Shown here: piece after piece, positions 26,545-34,658 of the stretch
Layout: every line of letters begins with the position of its first letter
Numbering within the stretch: position 1 is the first letter of the stretch
From: Alphaproteobacteria bacterium UBA830
GTDB lineage: Bacteria; Pseudomonadota; Alphaproteobacteria; MPNO01; UBA830
Length of the DNA stretch: 54,676 nucleotides
Direction of reading: 5' to 3'
Assembly (NCBI GenBank): GCA_905181725.1
Contig: CAJIYX010000019.1
Coordinates: 1 to 54,676, forward strand
Translations under genes and position numbers: made by a program
The notes under the pieces: generated by a model
Told to the model about the DNA's origin: nothing
What the model saw: only the letters and a program-made list of their open reading frames with translations
Database searches by the model: none

Positions 26545-27348
26545 ATGACCGTATTCGCCCTGACCTACCCGACCATCGATCCTGTATTGATCGAAATCGG
26601 CCCTTTTGCCATTCGCTGGTACGCGCTTTCCTATATCGCGGGAATCCTGCTGGCCTGGCGATATATGATCGTCCTTGCCCGGCGCTCGCCGGTGGAAATC
26701 ACCAAAGCCCGTACAGACGACTTTATCGTCTGGGCGACGTTCGGCGTCGTACTCGGCGGGCGGTTCGGCTACGTGATCTTCTACAAGGCCGATTACTTCC
26801 TCGATCACCCATTGGAGGCTTTTGCCGTCTGGCAGGGTGGCATGTCGTTTCACGGCGGGCTGCTGGGCGTCATCTTTGCCATCTGGCTGTTTTCGCGTCT
26901 TCGCAACTATTCATGGATTGCAATCGGCGACATCGTTGCCTGCACGGCGCCGATCGGCCTGTGCCTGGGCCGGATCGCGAACTTCATCAATGGCGAGCTT
27001 TACGGGCGGGTCACCGATTCACCGCTCGGCATGGTGTTTCCGGGCGGCGGTCCCCTGCCCCGTCACCCAAGTCAGTTATACCAGGCAGCGCTTGAAGGCC
27101 TCCTTCTATTCGTCATCCTGGCCTGGCTCGCATCGCGCCCCGGCGTGTTCGAACGGCGCGGCTTATTGTCCGGCGTTTTTCTGACGGGATACGGCATCGC
27201 CCGGCCGGTTGCCGAATTTTTCCGCGAACCCGATGCCCATATCGGTTTTCTCGTCATGGGATCGACCATGGGCCAGTGGCTGTCGCTGCCGCTACTGGCG
27301 GTCGGCATCTGGCTGATCGTCACATCGCGGAAAAATGTCACCCCTTGA
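26545..27348 (+). CDS. lgt: Prolipoprotein diacylglyceryl transferase
   Basis: Inner-membrane enzyme that attaches diacylglycerol to the lipobox cysteine of lipoproteins. The 267 residues form about seven spans. Seen: FAIRWYALSYIAGILLAW, GGRFGYVIFY, the GGMSFHGGLLG segment and the Lgt signature GRIANFINGELYGRVTD with its essential Arg, Asn and Glu, then RHPSQLYQAALEG. Its stop overlaps the next gene by 14 bases, so translation is coupled. Confidence 0.95.
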   Translation: MTVFALTYPTIDPVLIEIGPFAIRWYALSYIAGILLAWRYMIVLARRSPVEITKARTDDFIVWATFGVVLGGRFGYVIFYKADYFLDHPLEAFAVWQGGMSFHGGLLGVIFAIWLFSRLRNYSWIAIGDIVACTAPIGLCLGRIANFINGELYGRVTDSPLGMVFPGGGPLPRHPSQLYQAALEGLLLFVILAWLASRPGVFERRGLLSGVFLTGYGIARPVAEFFREPDAHIGFLVMGSTMGQWLSLPLLAVGIWLIVTSRKNVTP

Positions 27349-28435
27349 GGTCCTGATCCGCGAACGGATCGCCAAAACCGGGCTGATCCCCGTCGCCGGT
27401 TTTATGGAGCTCGCGCTCGGGCATCCCGAATACGGTTATTACATGACCGAAGACCCCTTCGGCACGAAGGGTGACTTCATCACGGCGCCGGAGATCTCCC
27501 AGGTTTTCGGCGAACTGATAGGGCTATGGGCAGCAGTCACCTGGCAGCAGTTGGGATCCCCCGACAGGCTGATCGTCATAGAATGCGGCCCGGGACGCGG
27601 CACACTGATGAACGATCTTCTGCGGGCGGCAAAATCGGTGCCGGACTTCCACAAGGCCATCGAAATCCATTTGGTCGAGACCAGCCCGGCCATGCGTCGG
27701 CGGCAGAAGGCCACGCTTTCGGGCGATGCGCCCACCTGGCACGATACGATAACGACGGTCCCGGCCGGCCCAACAATACTGGTCGCGAACGAGTTCCTCG
27801 ATGCGCTGCCCATCCATCAGTTCGTGATGACGGATGCCGGCTGGGCGGAGCGCTGCGTCGATGTGGGACCGGACGGTTTTTCATTCGTCGCCGGCGCACT
27901 CGCGCCGGATGGGCTGCCGGTTATGTCTTCGACTGCCCTGCCCGGAACGATTTTTGAAACCTGCCCCGCGGCAATGGCCTTCGCGGGCGCCCTGACCAAG
28001 CGCTTCGGTGCGGCACCTGGTGAGGCCCCCGGGGCGGCGCTTATCATCGATTACGGGCATGAAAAATCCGCGACCGGCGAGACCCTGCAGGCGGTTCACA
28101 ACCACAAATTTACTGACCCGCTGGCCGATCCGGGCAAAGCGGATATGACCGCGCATGTCGATTTCGACGCTTTCGGCCGACAATTGATATCAGGCGGCGC
28201 ATTGGCGATTGGCCCGATCACGCAGTCCACTTTTCTGAGCGCTATTGGCATTCGGGAACGGACACAGCAACTCGCCCACAACGCCTCACCGGATGCCCGC
28301 GCCGATATGGAATCAGCAACGGCACGGCTGATCGAGCCCGCGCAAATGGGCGAGCTGTTCAAGGTTATGGTGGCGACGTCGGCCGAAATGCCTAGACTGG
28401 CCGGGTTCGAATCCTGGGTAGAAGAACCATGCTGA
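27335..28435 (+). CDS. SAM-dependent methyltransferase, NDUFAF7/MidA family
   Basis: A 366-residue protein of the DUF185 family, homologous to mitochondrial NDUFAF7, which methylates an arginine of a complex I subunit. Seen: YGYYMTEDPFGTKGDFITAP near the N-terminus, ISQVFGELIGLW, the SAM-binding IECGPGRGTLMNDLL, LVANEFLDALPIHQF and LIIDYGHE. A role in assembling NADH dehydrogenase is inferred from the eukaryotic homologue. It overlaps lgt at its start and pgeF at its end, a conserved alphaproteobacterial trio. Confidence 0.9.
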   Translation: MSPLEVLIRERIAKTGLIPVAGFMELALGHPEYGYYMTEDPFGTKGDFITAPEISQVFGELIGLWAAVTWQQLGSPDRLIVIECGPGRGTLMNDLLRAAKSVPDFHKAIEIHLVETSPAMRRRQKATLSGDAPTWHDTITTVPAGPTILVANEFLDALPIHQFVMTDAGWAERCVDVGPDGFSFVAGALAPDGLPVMSSTALPGTIFETCPAAMAFAGALTKRFGAAPGEAPGAALIIDYGHEKSATGETLQAVHNHKFTDPLADPGKADMTAHVDFDAFGRQLISGGALAIGPITQSTFLSAIGIRERTQQLAHNASPDARADMESATARLIEPAQMGELFKVMVATSAEMPRLAGFESWVEEPC

Positions 28436-29205
28436 AATCTGCTTCGCTGGAAAACATCACCGGCATCAGACACGCCTTTTTCACGCGCGAAGGTGGCGTC
28501 AGCAACGGCATCTACGCATCGCTGAACTGCGGTGCGGGATCGTCTGACGACCCGAAACATGTCGTCGAAAACAAGCGACGGGCAGCTGCTCATCTCAAGC
28601 TTGCTGAAGACAAATTGGTAACGCTGTATCAGGTCCATAGCGCCGACGTCGTGACGCTGACGGACCCGGCGCCAATCCAGGCGAACCGTCCGGAGGCCGA
28701 CGCGATGGTGACACGAACCCCGGGAGTCGCATTGGGCATCCTGACGGCCGATTGCGCGCCGGTGCTTTTTGCCGACGCCGATGCAGGTGTCATCGGTGCC
28801 GCCCATGCCGGATGGCGCGGCGCACTGGACGGCGTGATCGGAAACACCGTAGCGGCAATGGAAGACCTCGGCGCCACGCGGCGTGGCATACGGGCGACCA
28901 TCGGTCCGTGTATTGCACAGAGTTCTTATCAGGTTGGCGCGGATTTCCCCGACCCGTTCATCAAAGACGACCCCGAGGTCGTGATACTGTTTCGCCCCGA
29001 TGGAGAGACGGGCAGACATCTGTTCGACCTTCAGGGATACGTCCTGCGCCGCCTCGAGGAGGCCGGTATAGGCTCTCTTGGTGCGATCGATCTTGATACC
29101 TATACCGATGAGGATCTGTTTTTTAGCTATCGGCGCACCTGCCACCGGGAAGAAGACGATTATGGTCGCGGCCTTTCCGCGATCACGTTGACGGAGGCAC
29201 CCTGA
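28429..29205 (+). CDS. pgeF: Peptidoglycan editing factor/YfiH-family laccase domain protein
   Basis: A 258-residue Cu-oxidase_4 domain protein, now tied to removing wrong L-Ser-containing muropeptides; related proteins show purine nucleoside phosphorylase or polyphenol oxidase activity. Seen: HAFFTREGGVSNGIYASLN, YQVHSADVV, LGILTADCAPVLFAD with its metal Cys, AAHAGWRGALDGV with the His ligand, and IGPCIAQSSYQVG. The start lies within the end of the preceding gene (7-base overlap). It ends the lgt operon core. Confidence 0.9.
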   Translation: MLKSASLENITGIRHAFFTREGGVSNGIYASLNCGAGSSDDPKHVVENKRRAAAHLKLAEDKLVTLYQVHSADVVTLTDPAPIQANRPEADAMVTRTPGVALGILTADCAPVLFADADAGVIGAAHAGWRGALDGVIGNTVAAMEDLGATRRGIRATIGPCIAQSSYQVGADFPDPFIKDDPEVVILFRPDGETGRHLFDLQGYVLRRLEEAGIGSLGAIDLDTYTDEDLFFSYRRTCHREEDDYGRGLSAITLTEAP

Positions 29206-29216
29206 CTTGCCGCATA

Positions 29217-29273
29217 TGATTGTTTTCTTGTTCGTCCTCATCCTGGGCCTGATGGTGAGCTGTGCGATTTAAA
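29217..29273 (+). CDS. Possible 18-residue lipopeptide
   Basis: ATG 29217 to TAA 29273 encodes MIVFLFVLILGLMVSCAI: a hydrophobic stretch ending in an LMVSC lipobox-like motif, in the gap between pgeF and the lipoprotein gene, whose GTG start it overlaps. There is no clear ribosome-binding site. It may be an entericidin-like lipopeptide, a leader coupling translation to the next gene, or chance. Confidence 0.25.
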
Positions 29274-30236
29274 CGACTTGGCGCCGCATTTGCCCCGGCA
29301 CTTGCCCTGCTGGCACTGGCGGCAACGGCCTGCCAGCCCCTGCCTCAGCCGTTCCAGCCGCTCACCTCGAAGAAGACGGCGAATCCACTTCTGAAACTGG
29401 TGGGTCGGTCCGGCGTCATTGTTCGCCCCGTGGCGGGCATGCCGGAAGACAGCGGCGCCGTACTCGCACGCGAGGTGGCGGCAGCGCTGGTCGACCGGAA
29501 CCTGCCGGCCTTCACCGAAGGTGGAAACCGTTCAAGCCTTGTACTGACCGGACAGGCTATCGCGACCCCGCGCGGCGGCACGCGCAGCGAAATACGGGTG
29601 ATCTGGCGGGTGTCTGACCGAGACGGCATTCAGCGCGGCGAACACGCCCTAAATATCGCAACCCGCCAAACCGCCTGGACCCAGGGCAGCCCGACGCTTT
29701 TGCGCGAGATCGCGCAAAAATCGGCGGGAAATATTGCCGAAATCGTCCAGGGCCCGGCCGTGCGCGACCATACCGCCGACCGGGTACAACGCACATTGCA
29801 TGTCTGGAAGATCGACGGTGCGCCTGAACCCGCCGGCGCGCTGCTGCGGAGCGAGCTGGAAACGGCTCTACGCCGCCAGGCATTTCGGGTGTCATCAAAG
29901 ATGCGGGATGATTCCGTCATCATCGTCGGAACAGTGAATCTGGCGCTGCGGAAAAATGAGCAAAGAGAGCTATCGCTGGAATGGGCGGTGATGAGCGCGG
30001 ATGGCCGGGAGCTCGGCAAGCTTCGTCAGAAAAATACAGTCGCACCTGACGCGCTGGAAACCGATTGGCCGAAGATTGCCCGTGGAATCGCCCTCGGCGC
30101 TGCTCAGAGTATAGGCTATATTCTCAAAAAAGTGCCGGAAAGCGCCCTATCTGGCGCTCCTCCAGAGTCAAGGTCTGGCGCTCCCGAAAAGCCGGTGTCA
30201 GGTGCCCCTAAAAAGAAGATGCAACCCGCTCGATAA
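29262..30236 (+). CDS. Putative outer-membrane lipoprotein
   Basis: A 324-residue protein with a signal peptide (FAPALALLALAATAC) whose LAATAC sequence is a lipobox, so the mature protein starts at the lipidated Cys24. The body shows no domain I can name; SGVIVRPVAGMPEDSGAVLA and AREVAAALVDRNLPAF suggest an alpha/beta fold that occurs twice (again VQRTLHVWKIDGAPEP). The tail has the motif SGAP repeated three times within 25 residues, followed by a lysine-rich end. GTG 29262 is the start. It follows pgeF on the same strand. Confidence 0.75.
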   Translation: MRFKRLGAAFAPALALLALAATACQPLPQPFQPLTSKKTANPLLKLVGRSGVIVRPVAGMPEDSGAVLAREVAAALVDRNLPAFTEGGNRSSLVLTGQAIATPRGGTRSEIRVIWRVSDRDGIQRGEHALNIATRQTAWTQGSPTLLREIAQKSAGNIAEIVQGPAVRDHTADRVQRTLHVWKIDGAPEPAGALLRSELETALRRQAFRVSSKMRDDSVIIVGTVNLALRKNEQRELSLEWAVMSADGRELGKLRQKNTVAPDALETDWPKIARGIALGAAQSIGYILKKVPESALSGAPPESRSGAPEKPVSGAPKKKMQPAR

Positions 30237-30376
30237 GATCGTGTCGCAGAGAATCGATGAGCGTTTACACCCTCCGGTACCACTGGTAATTTGCGCCAAC
30301 GTCGGCTCGGGAGGCGGACGCAGGGGTCAAACATAAATGACCGGTCACAAACAACCCTATATGGAAGTAGACGGAC

Positions 30377-31309
30377 ATGAAGATCATTGCGTGTAACAGC
30401 AATCGTCCGCTGTCCGAAGCGATCGCTGCGTATCTCAAGCTGCCATTGACCGAAGCTAGCGTTCGCCGGTTTTCGGATATGGAATGTTTTGTGGAAATTC
30501 ACGAAAACGTCCGGGGCGAAGACGTCTTTATTATTCAGTCGACATCTTATCCGGCCAATGACCATCTTATGGAGCTGCTTGTCGCGCTCGATGCGGTCCG
30601 CCGCGGATCGGCGAGCCGGATTACCGCAGTGATGCCATATTTCGGTTATGCCCGTCAGGATCGCAAATCAGGTCCGCGGACGCCGATATCGGCAAAACTG
30701 GTCGCAAACCTGATCACCGTCGCCGGTGCCGATCGCGTCCTCACGATGGATCTTCATGCCGGCCAGATTCAGGGGTTCTTCGACATCCCGCTGGACAACC
30801 TGTTCGCCGCGCCCGTTTTTATCCGCCATATCGAGGAAAACTTCGACCATGACGACCTGATCATGGTGTCACCCGATGTCGGCGGCGTCGTGCGCGCCCG
30901 CGCCTTTGCCAAGCGGCTCGGCACCGATCTGGCAATTATCGACAAACGCCGCGAACGCGCCGGCGTATCCGAGGTCATGCACATCATCGGTGACGTAAAA
31001 GACCGTACCTGCATTCTGGTGGACGATATCGTCGATTCCGGCGGAACGCTGTGTAATGCGGCCGAGGCCCTCAAAGAGGCGGGTGCAAAATCAGTGCACG
31101 CCTATATTACGCATGGCGTGCTGTCCGGCGGCGCCGTCAGCCGGGTATCGTCGTCACCGCTGGAATCCATGGTGATAACGGACTCCATACTCGGCACCGA
31201 GGCCGTTCGCGTGGCCAGTAATATCCAGCAGATTTCCATCGCGCCCCTGATGGGCGAGGCGATTGAGCGCATCAGCGATGCCAGATCCGTCTCCAGTCTG
31301 TTTGACTAG
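30377..31309 (+). CDS. prs: Ribose-phosphate pyrophosphokinase
   Basis: Makes PRPP from ribose 5-phosphate and ATP, feeding purine, pyrimidine, histidine and tryptophan synthesis. The 310 residues start [20 protein letters not shown] and include the [20 protein letters not shown] flexible loop region (in part), [20 protein letters not shown], the PRPP synthase signature [18 protein letters not shown] and the PRPP-binding loop [18 protein letters not shown]. Its own terminator follows. Links functionally to hisZ and purA in the window. Confidence 0.96.
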   Translation: MKIIACNSNRPLSEAIAAYLKLPLTEASVRRFSDMECFVEIHENVRGEDVFIIQSTSYPANDHLMELLVALDAVRRGSASRITAVMPYFGYARQDRKSGPRTPISAKLVANLITVAGADRVLTMDLHAGQIQGFFDIPLDNLFAAPVFIRHIEENFDHDDLIMVSPDVGGVVRARAFAKRLGTDLAIIDKRRERAGVSEVMHIIGDVKDRTCILVDDIVDSGGTLCNAAEALKEAGAKSVHAYITHGVLSGGAVSRVSSSPLESMVITDSILGTEAVRVASNIQQISIAPLMGEAIERISDARSVSSLFD

Positions 31310-31336
31310 ACTCTGATTTACCGCTAATAACGCGCG

Positions 31337-31365
31337 CCCCTGCCGGATTCGGCGGGTATTTTTTC
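31337..31365 (+). terminator. Rho-independent terminator after prs
   Basis: CCCTGCCG and CGGCGGG pair around GATT, with one T-G pair, followed by TATTTTTTC. It sits about 30 bases after the prs stop and separates prs from the rplY-pth-ychF group. Confidence 0.75.
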
Positions 31366-31415
31366 TGTGACCGGCACCCCTGGAGGCCGGCACACTTATT
31401 TTGAAGGAGACAACC

Positions 31416-32087
31416 ATGGCTGTGGTCGAAACTGTACCCGCCTCTCCGCGAGACGGCGTGGGTAAGGGGTCCGCGCGCCAGGCTCGTCGTGATGGGCAGG
31501 TACCCGCCGTTATCTACGGCAACAAGGAAGAACCGATCCTGCTGACGCTGGAGCGGCGCGTGCTCATCAAAGAGCTCGACAATCCGCAGTTCTTTATCCA
31601 GCTGGTCGATGTAGAGATCGCCGGCGCGAAACATCGCGTTTTGCCACGCGACGTGCAGTTCCATCCGGTATCCGATACGCCGATGCATGTCGATTTCCTG
31701 CGTTTCGATCCGAAGCGGAAAATTGCCGCCAACGTGCCGGTCGTCTTCGAAGGCGAGGAAGAATGCCCCGGCCTTAAATCTGGTGGCGTGCTCAACATTG
31801 TGCGCTACGAAGTCGAAGTGCTCTGCACCGCCGATAATATCCCGCCAGAGCTCATCCTGCAGCTTGCCGGCCTCGATGTTGGTGATTCGATGCATGCCAG
31901 CGCCGTTACATTGCCTGAAGGTGTCGAATTCGTGATCACCGACCGTGACTTCACGATCGCCACGATCGCCGCACCGACCATCGCCATTGAGCCTATAGAG
32001 GCCGAAAGCGAAGAGGGTGCAGAGGGCGAAGGAGCCGACGGCGCAGAAGCCGATGGCGAAGATGGCGGAGACGGCGACAAGGGCTGA
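31416..32087 (+). CDS. rplY: 50S ribosomal protein L25, long (CTC) form
   Basis: Binds 5S rRNA in the large subunit. The 223-residue product has the L25 domain (1-95: RDGVGKGSARQARRDGQVPA, VIYGNKEEPILLTLE) and the CTC beta domain (to about 185: GGVLNIVRYEVEVLCTADNI). It ends in a strongly acidic Glu/Asp/Gly/Ala tail typical of alphaproteobacterial members. ATG 31416 is used because AAGGAG stands seven bases before it; the TTG six codons upstream overlaps that site. Followed by pth, the usual neighbour. Confidence 0.95.
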   Translation: MAVVETVPASPRDGVGKGSARQARRDGQVPAVIYGNKEEPILLTLERRVLIKELDNPQFFIQLVDVEIAGAKHRVLPRDVQFHPVSDTPMHVDFLRFDPKRKIAANVPVVFEGEEECPGLKSGGVLNIVRYEVEVLCTADNIPPELILQLAGLDVGDSMHASAVTLPEGVEFVITDRDFTIATIAAPTIAIEPIEAESEEGAEGEGADGAEADGEDGGDGDKG

Positions 32088-32123
32088 TAGGTCATTGTTG
32101 CCGGCCAAGTCTGGTAGACAGCC

Positions 32124-32714
32124 ATGCTGATCTTTGCAGGGCTCGGCAACCCCGGCCCGAAACACGCCCGGCAACGCCACAATATCGGGTTTATGGCGGC
32201 GGATGAAATCATCCGCCGCTATAACCTGACCCTGCGCCAGTCCAAGCATGATTCATATGTGGCGGAGGGCACCATTCATGGCGAAAAAATACTGCTGCTA
32301 AAGCCCAAGACATTCATGAACGAATCCGGTGGTGCGCTCGGTTCCGCCGTGCGGTTTTATAAACTGCGCCCGCTTCAGGTGACTGTCCTATATGACGAGC
32401 TCGATCTCGCCCCCGGCAAAATTCGGGTCAAGACGGGTGGCGGTCATGCGGGCCATAACGGCATTCGCAGCATCTCGTCGCATATCAGCCAGAACTTCAA
32501 GCGGGTCCGGATCGGGATCGGTCACCCGGGTGACAAGAAACGGGTTCACAACTACGTCCTTTCGGATTTCCCGAAAGCGGAAATGGACTGGGTCGAACGA
32601 ACAATAGACGCCGTCGCCGATGCCGTCCCGTATCTGGTGGAAGGCGACGATGCCGGTTTCATGACGCGCGTGGCATATCTCGCCCCGCCCCCCGGCCAGC
32701 CGGAGAAGGAATAA
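32124..32714 (+). CDS. pth: Peptidyl-tRNA hydrolase
   Basis: Recycles peptidyl-tRNA that has fallen off ribosomes. The 196 residues begin MLIFAGLGNPGPKHARQRHN, with the catalytic His in RHNIG, then LLKPKTFMNESGGAL, LYDELDLAPGKIRVK and GGHAGHNGIRSI. Length matches the family. It lies 36 bases after rplY and five bases before ychF, so the three genes form one translation-related operon. Confidence 0.96.
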   Translation: MLIFAGLGNPGPKHARQRHNIGFMAADEIIRRYNLTLRQSKHDSYVAEGTIHGEKILLLKPKTFMNESGGALGSAVRFYKLRPLQVTVLYDELDLAPGKIRVKTGGGHAGHNGIRSISSHISQNFKRVRIGIGHPGDKKRVHNYVLSDFPKAEMDWVERTIDAVADAVPYLVEGDDAGFMTRVAYLAPPPGQPEKE

Positions 32715-32719
32715 AACTT

Positions 32720-33820
32720 ATGGGATTTCAATGCGGAATTGTCGGCCTGCCGAATGTCGGTAAATCGACCCTTTTCAACGCGCTGACCGCAACAGCGGCG
32801 GCAGAGGCCGCCAACTACCCATTTTGCACGGTCGAACCGAATGCAGGGCGGGTATCCGTGCCGGATGAACGCCTGGGGGTCATCGCCGGCCTGGCCAAAT
32901 CGGAAAGCATTATTCCGGCACAGTTGGAATTTCTCGACATTGCCGGCCTGGTTGCCGGCGCCAGTAAGGGCGAGGGGCTCGGCAATCAGTTTCTCGGTCA
33001 TATTCGCGAGGTCGCAGCCATCGCCCACGTGGTGCGTTGTTTCGAGGGCGACGAGGTCACCCATGTCGCCGGCAAGGTCGATCCGCTTGCAGATGCAGAC
33101 GTGATCGATACGGAACTGATGCTGGCCGACCTTCAGAGCCTTGAGCGCCGTGTTGACCCGCTGGTCAAGAAAGCACGTGGCGGCGACAAGGAATCGAAGG
33201 CCATGCTGGATCTCGTTCAGCGCGCTATCGCCCTGCTCGAAGACGGCAAGCCTGCGCGCATTATGGAAGTTTCGAAAGACGACGCCCCGCTATTCGACCA
33301 GATGCAGCTGCTGACGGCGAAGCCGATCATGTATGTCTGCAACGTCGATGAAGATTCTGCCGCCACCGGTAACGCGCTGACGGAAAAGGTCGCCGAGCGC
33401 GCAGCCGCCGAAAATGCCGCCTGCGTGGTGGTTTCCGCGGCGATCGAAGCCGAAGTCGCCCAGCTCGAAGACCCGGAGGAAAAGCGTGAATTTCTCGAAA
33501 GCCTCGGCCTGGAGCGCACCGGCCTGGAACGCGTTATTCGCGCCGGGTACGAGCTCCTTGGTCTGGCCACCTATTTCACCGCCGGCCCCAAGGAAAGCCG
33601 CGCCTGGACCATCCCGGACGATTGCAAGGCCGTGGACGCAGCAGGCGTTATTCACACCGACTTCGCGCGCGGTTTTATCTGCGCCGAGACCATCGGCTAT
33701 GACGACTATGTGGCGAACAAGGGCGAACAGGGCGCAAAGGAAGCGGGCCGTTCGCGCCAGGAAGGCCGCGATTACACTGTCAAGGACGGCGACGTGATCC
33801 TTTTCCGTTTCAACGTCTGA
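32720..33820 (+). CDS. ychF: Redox-regulated ATPase YchF
   Basis: An Obg-family P-loop protein that prefers ATP and binds ribosomes. The 366 residues show the P-loop [14 protein letters not shown], switch region [19 protein letters not shown], a helical coiled insertion, YVCNVDEDS as the base-recognition region, and a C-terminal TGS domain ([17 protein letters not shown]). All expected residues are present and the length is standard. Last gene of the rplY-pth-ychF operon. Confidence 0.96.
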   Translation: MGFQCGIVGLPNVGKSTLFNALTATAAAEAANYPFCTVEPNAGRVSVPDERLGVIAGLAKSESIIPAQLEFLDIAGLVAGASKGEGLGNQFLGHIREVAAIAHVVRCFEGDEVTHVAGKVDPLADADVIDTELMLADLQSLERRVDPLVKKARGGDKESKAMLDLVQRAIALLEDGKPARIMEVSKDDAPLFDQMQLLTAKPIMYVCNVDEDSAATGNALTEKVAERAAAENAACVVVSAAIEAEVAQLEDPEEKREFLESLGLERTGLERVIRAGYELLGLATYFTAGPKESRAWTIPDDCKAVDAAGVIHTDFARGFICAETIGYDDYVANKGEQGAKEAGRSRQEGRDYTVKDGDVILFRFNV

Positions 33821-33921
33821 GCCGGCGCGCTAAGCTAAACCCACGGCAGCGGGACATTAAACTGTCGCGAGAAAATAAAACGCGTTTTGACTTCAATCAG
33901 GACCCAGAGAAAGGGAGAATT

Positions 33922-34596
33922 ATGGGAGAGACAATCTCACTCACGACATCTGACGGCCACACACTTGACGCCTACAAGGCATCGCCGTCTGGCGCCGTCA
34001 AAGGTGCGCTCGTCGTCGTTCAGGAAATCTTCGGCATCAACGGCCAGATCCGCCGCACCGTCGATTACTTCGCCGAACAGGGCTATGAGACAATTGCCCC
34101 GGCTCTGTTCGACCGCGTCGAAAAAGGCATCGAGCTCGGCTACAACGAGACCGATTTCGGCATCGGTCGCGAAACCCGTGGCAAGATCACGGATGCATGG
34201 ATTACGGCCGATATCGGTGCCGCGGTTAAAGAAGTTGCATCAGCTGGCAAGGTCAGCGTCATCGGCTTCTGCTTCGGTGGCTACGCGACCTACATCGCTG
34301 CCTGCACGGTGGACGGCGTTTCAGCCGCCATGCCGTTCTACGGTGGCGGCATCGCGGCCAAGGTCGGCGATATGAAGCCGAACTGCCCGGTACAGTTCCA
34401 CTTCGGTGACAAGGATGCGGCTATCCCGCTCGACGACCTGCAGACCATCAAAGACGCACTGCAGGACAGCCCACTCTACGTCTATGACGATTCCGGTCAC
34501 GGCTTCACATGTGATGACCGCGATTCCTACAACGAAGGCGCGGCAAAGCGCGCTTTCACTCGCGCATTGAGCTGGATGGACGAACACGCCGCCTGA
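33922..34596 (+). CDS. Dienelactone hydrolase family protein
   Basis: A 224-residue alpha/beta hydrolase. The nucleophile elbow is IGFCFGGY, with Cys in place of Ser as in true dienelactone hydrolases; the catalytic Asp is in FGDKDAAIP and the His in YDDSGHGFTC. QEIFGINGQIRRTVDYFAEQ is the substrate-side loop. The GAGAATT before ATG 33922 contains its ribosome-binding site (AGGGAG). No chlorocatechol genes are near, so a general or unknown ester or lactone is likely. A strong terminator follows. Confidence 0.9.
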   Translation: MGETISLTTSDGHTLDAYKASPSGAVKGALVVVQEIFGINGQIRRTVDYFAEQGYETIAPALFDRVEKGIELGYNETDFGIGRETRGKITDAWITADIGAAVKEVASAGKVSVIGFCFGGYATYIAACTVDGVSAAMPFYGGGIAAKVGDMKPNCPVQFHFGDKDAAIPLDDLQTIKDALQDSPLYVYDDSGHGFTCDDRDSYNEGAAKRAFTRALSWMDEHAA

Positions 34597-34618
34597 TCCG
34601 CTATATAGCGAACACGAC

Positions 34619-34653
34619 CAAAACCCTCTCCATTCCGGGAGAGGGTTTTTTTT
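34619..34653 (+). terminator. Rho-independent terminator after the hydrolase gene
   Basis: AAAACCCTCTCC and GGGAGAGGGTTTT form an eleven-base stem with loop ATTCC, followed by eight Ts. It also separates the convergent RhaD-SDR gene, whose transcript it may end from the other side. Confidence 0.9.
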
Positions 34654-34658
34654 ATGGC

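Noticed and set aside
31272..32249. A 325-codon frame antisense to rplY and the start of pth
   Set aside because: It crosses two well-supported genes and a terminator, and has no family pattern.
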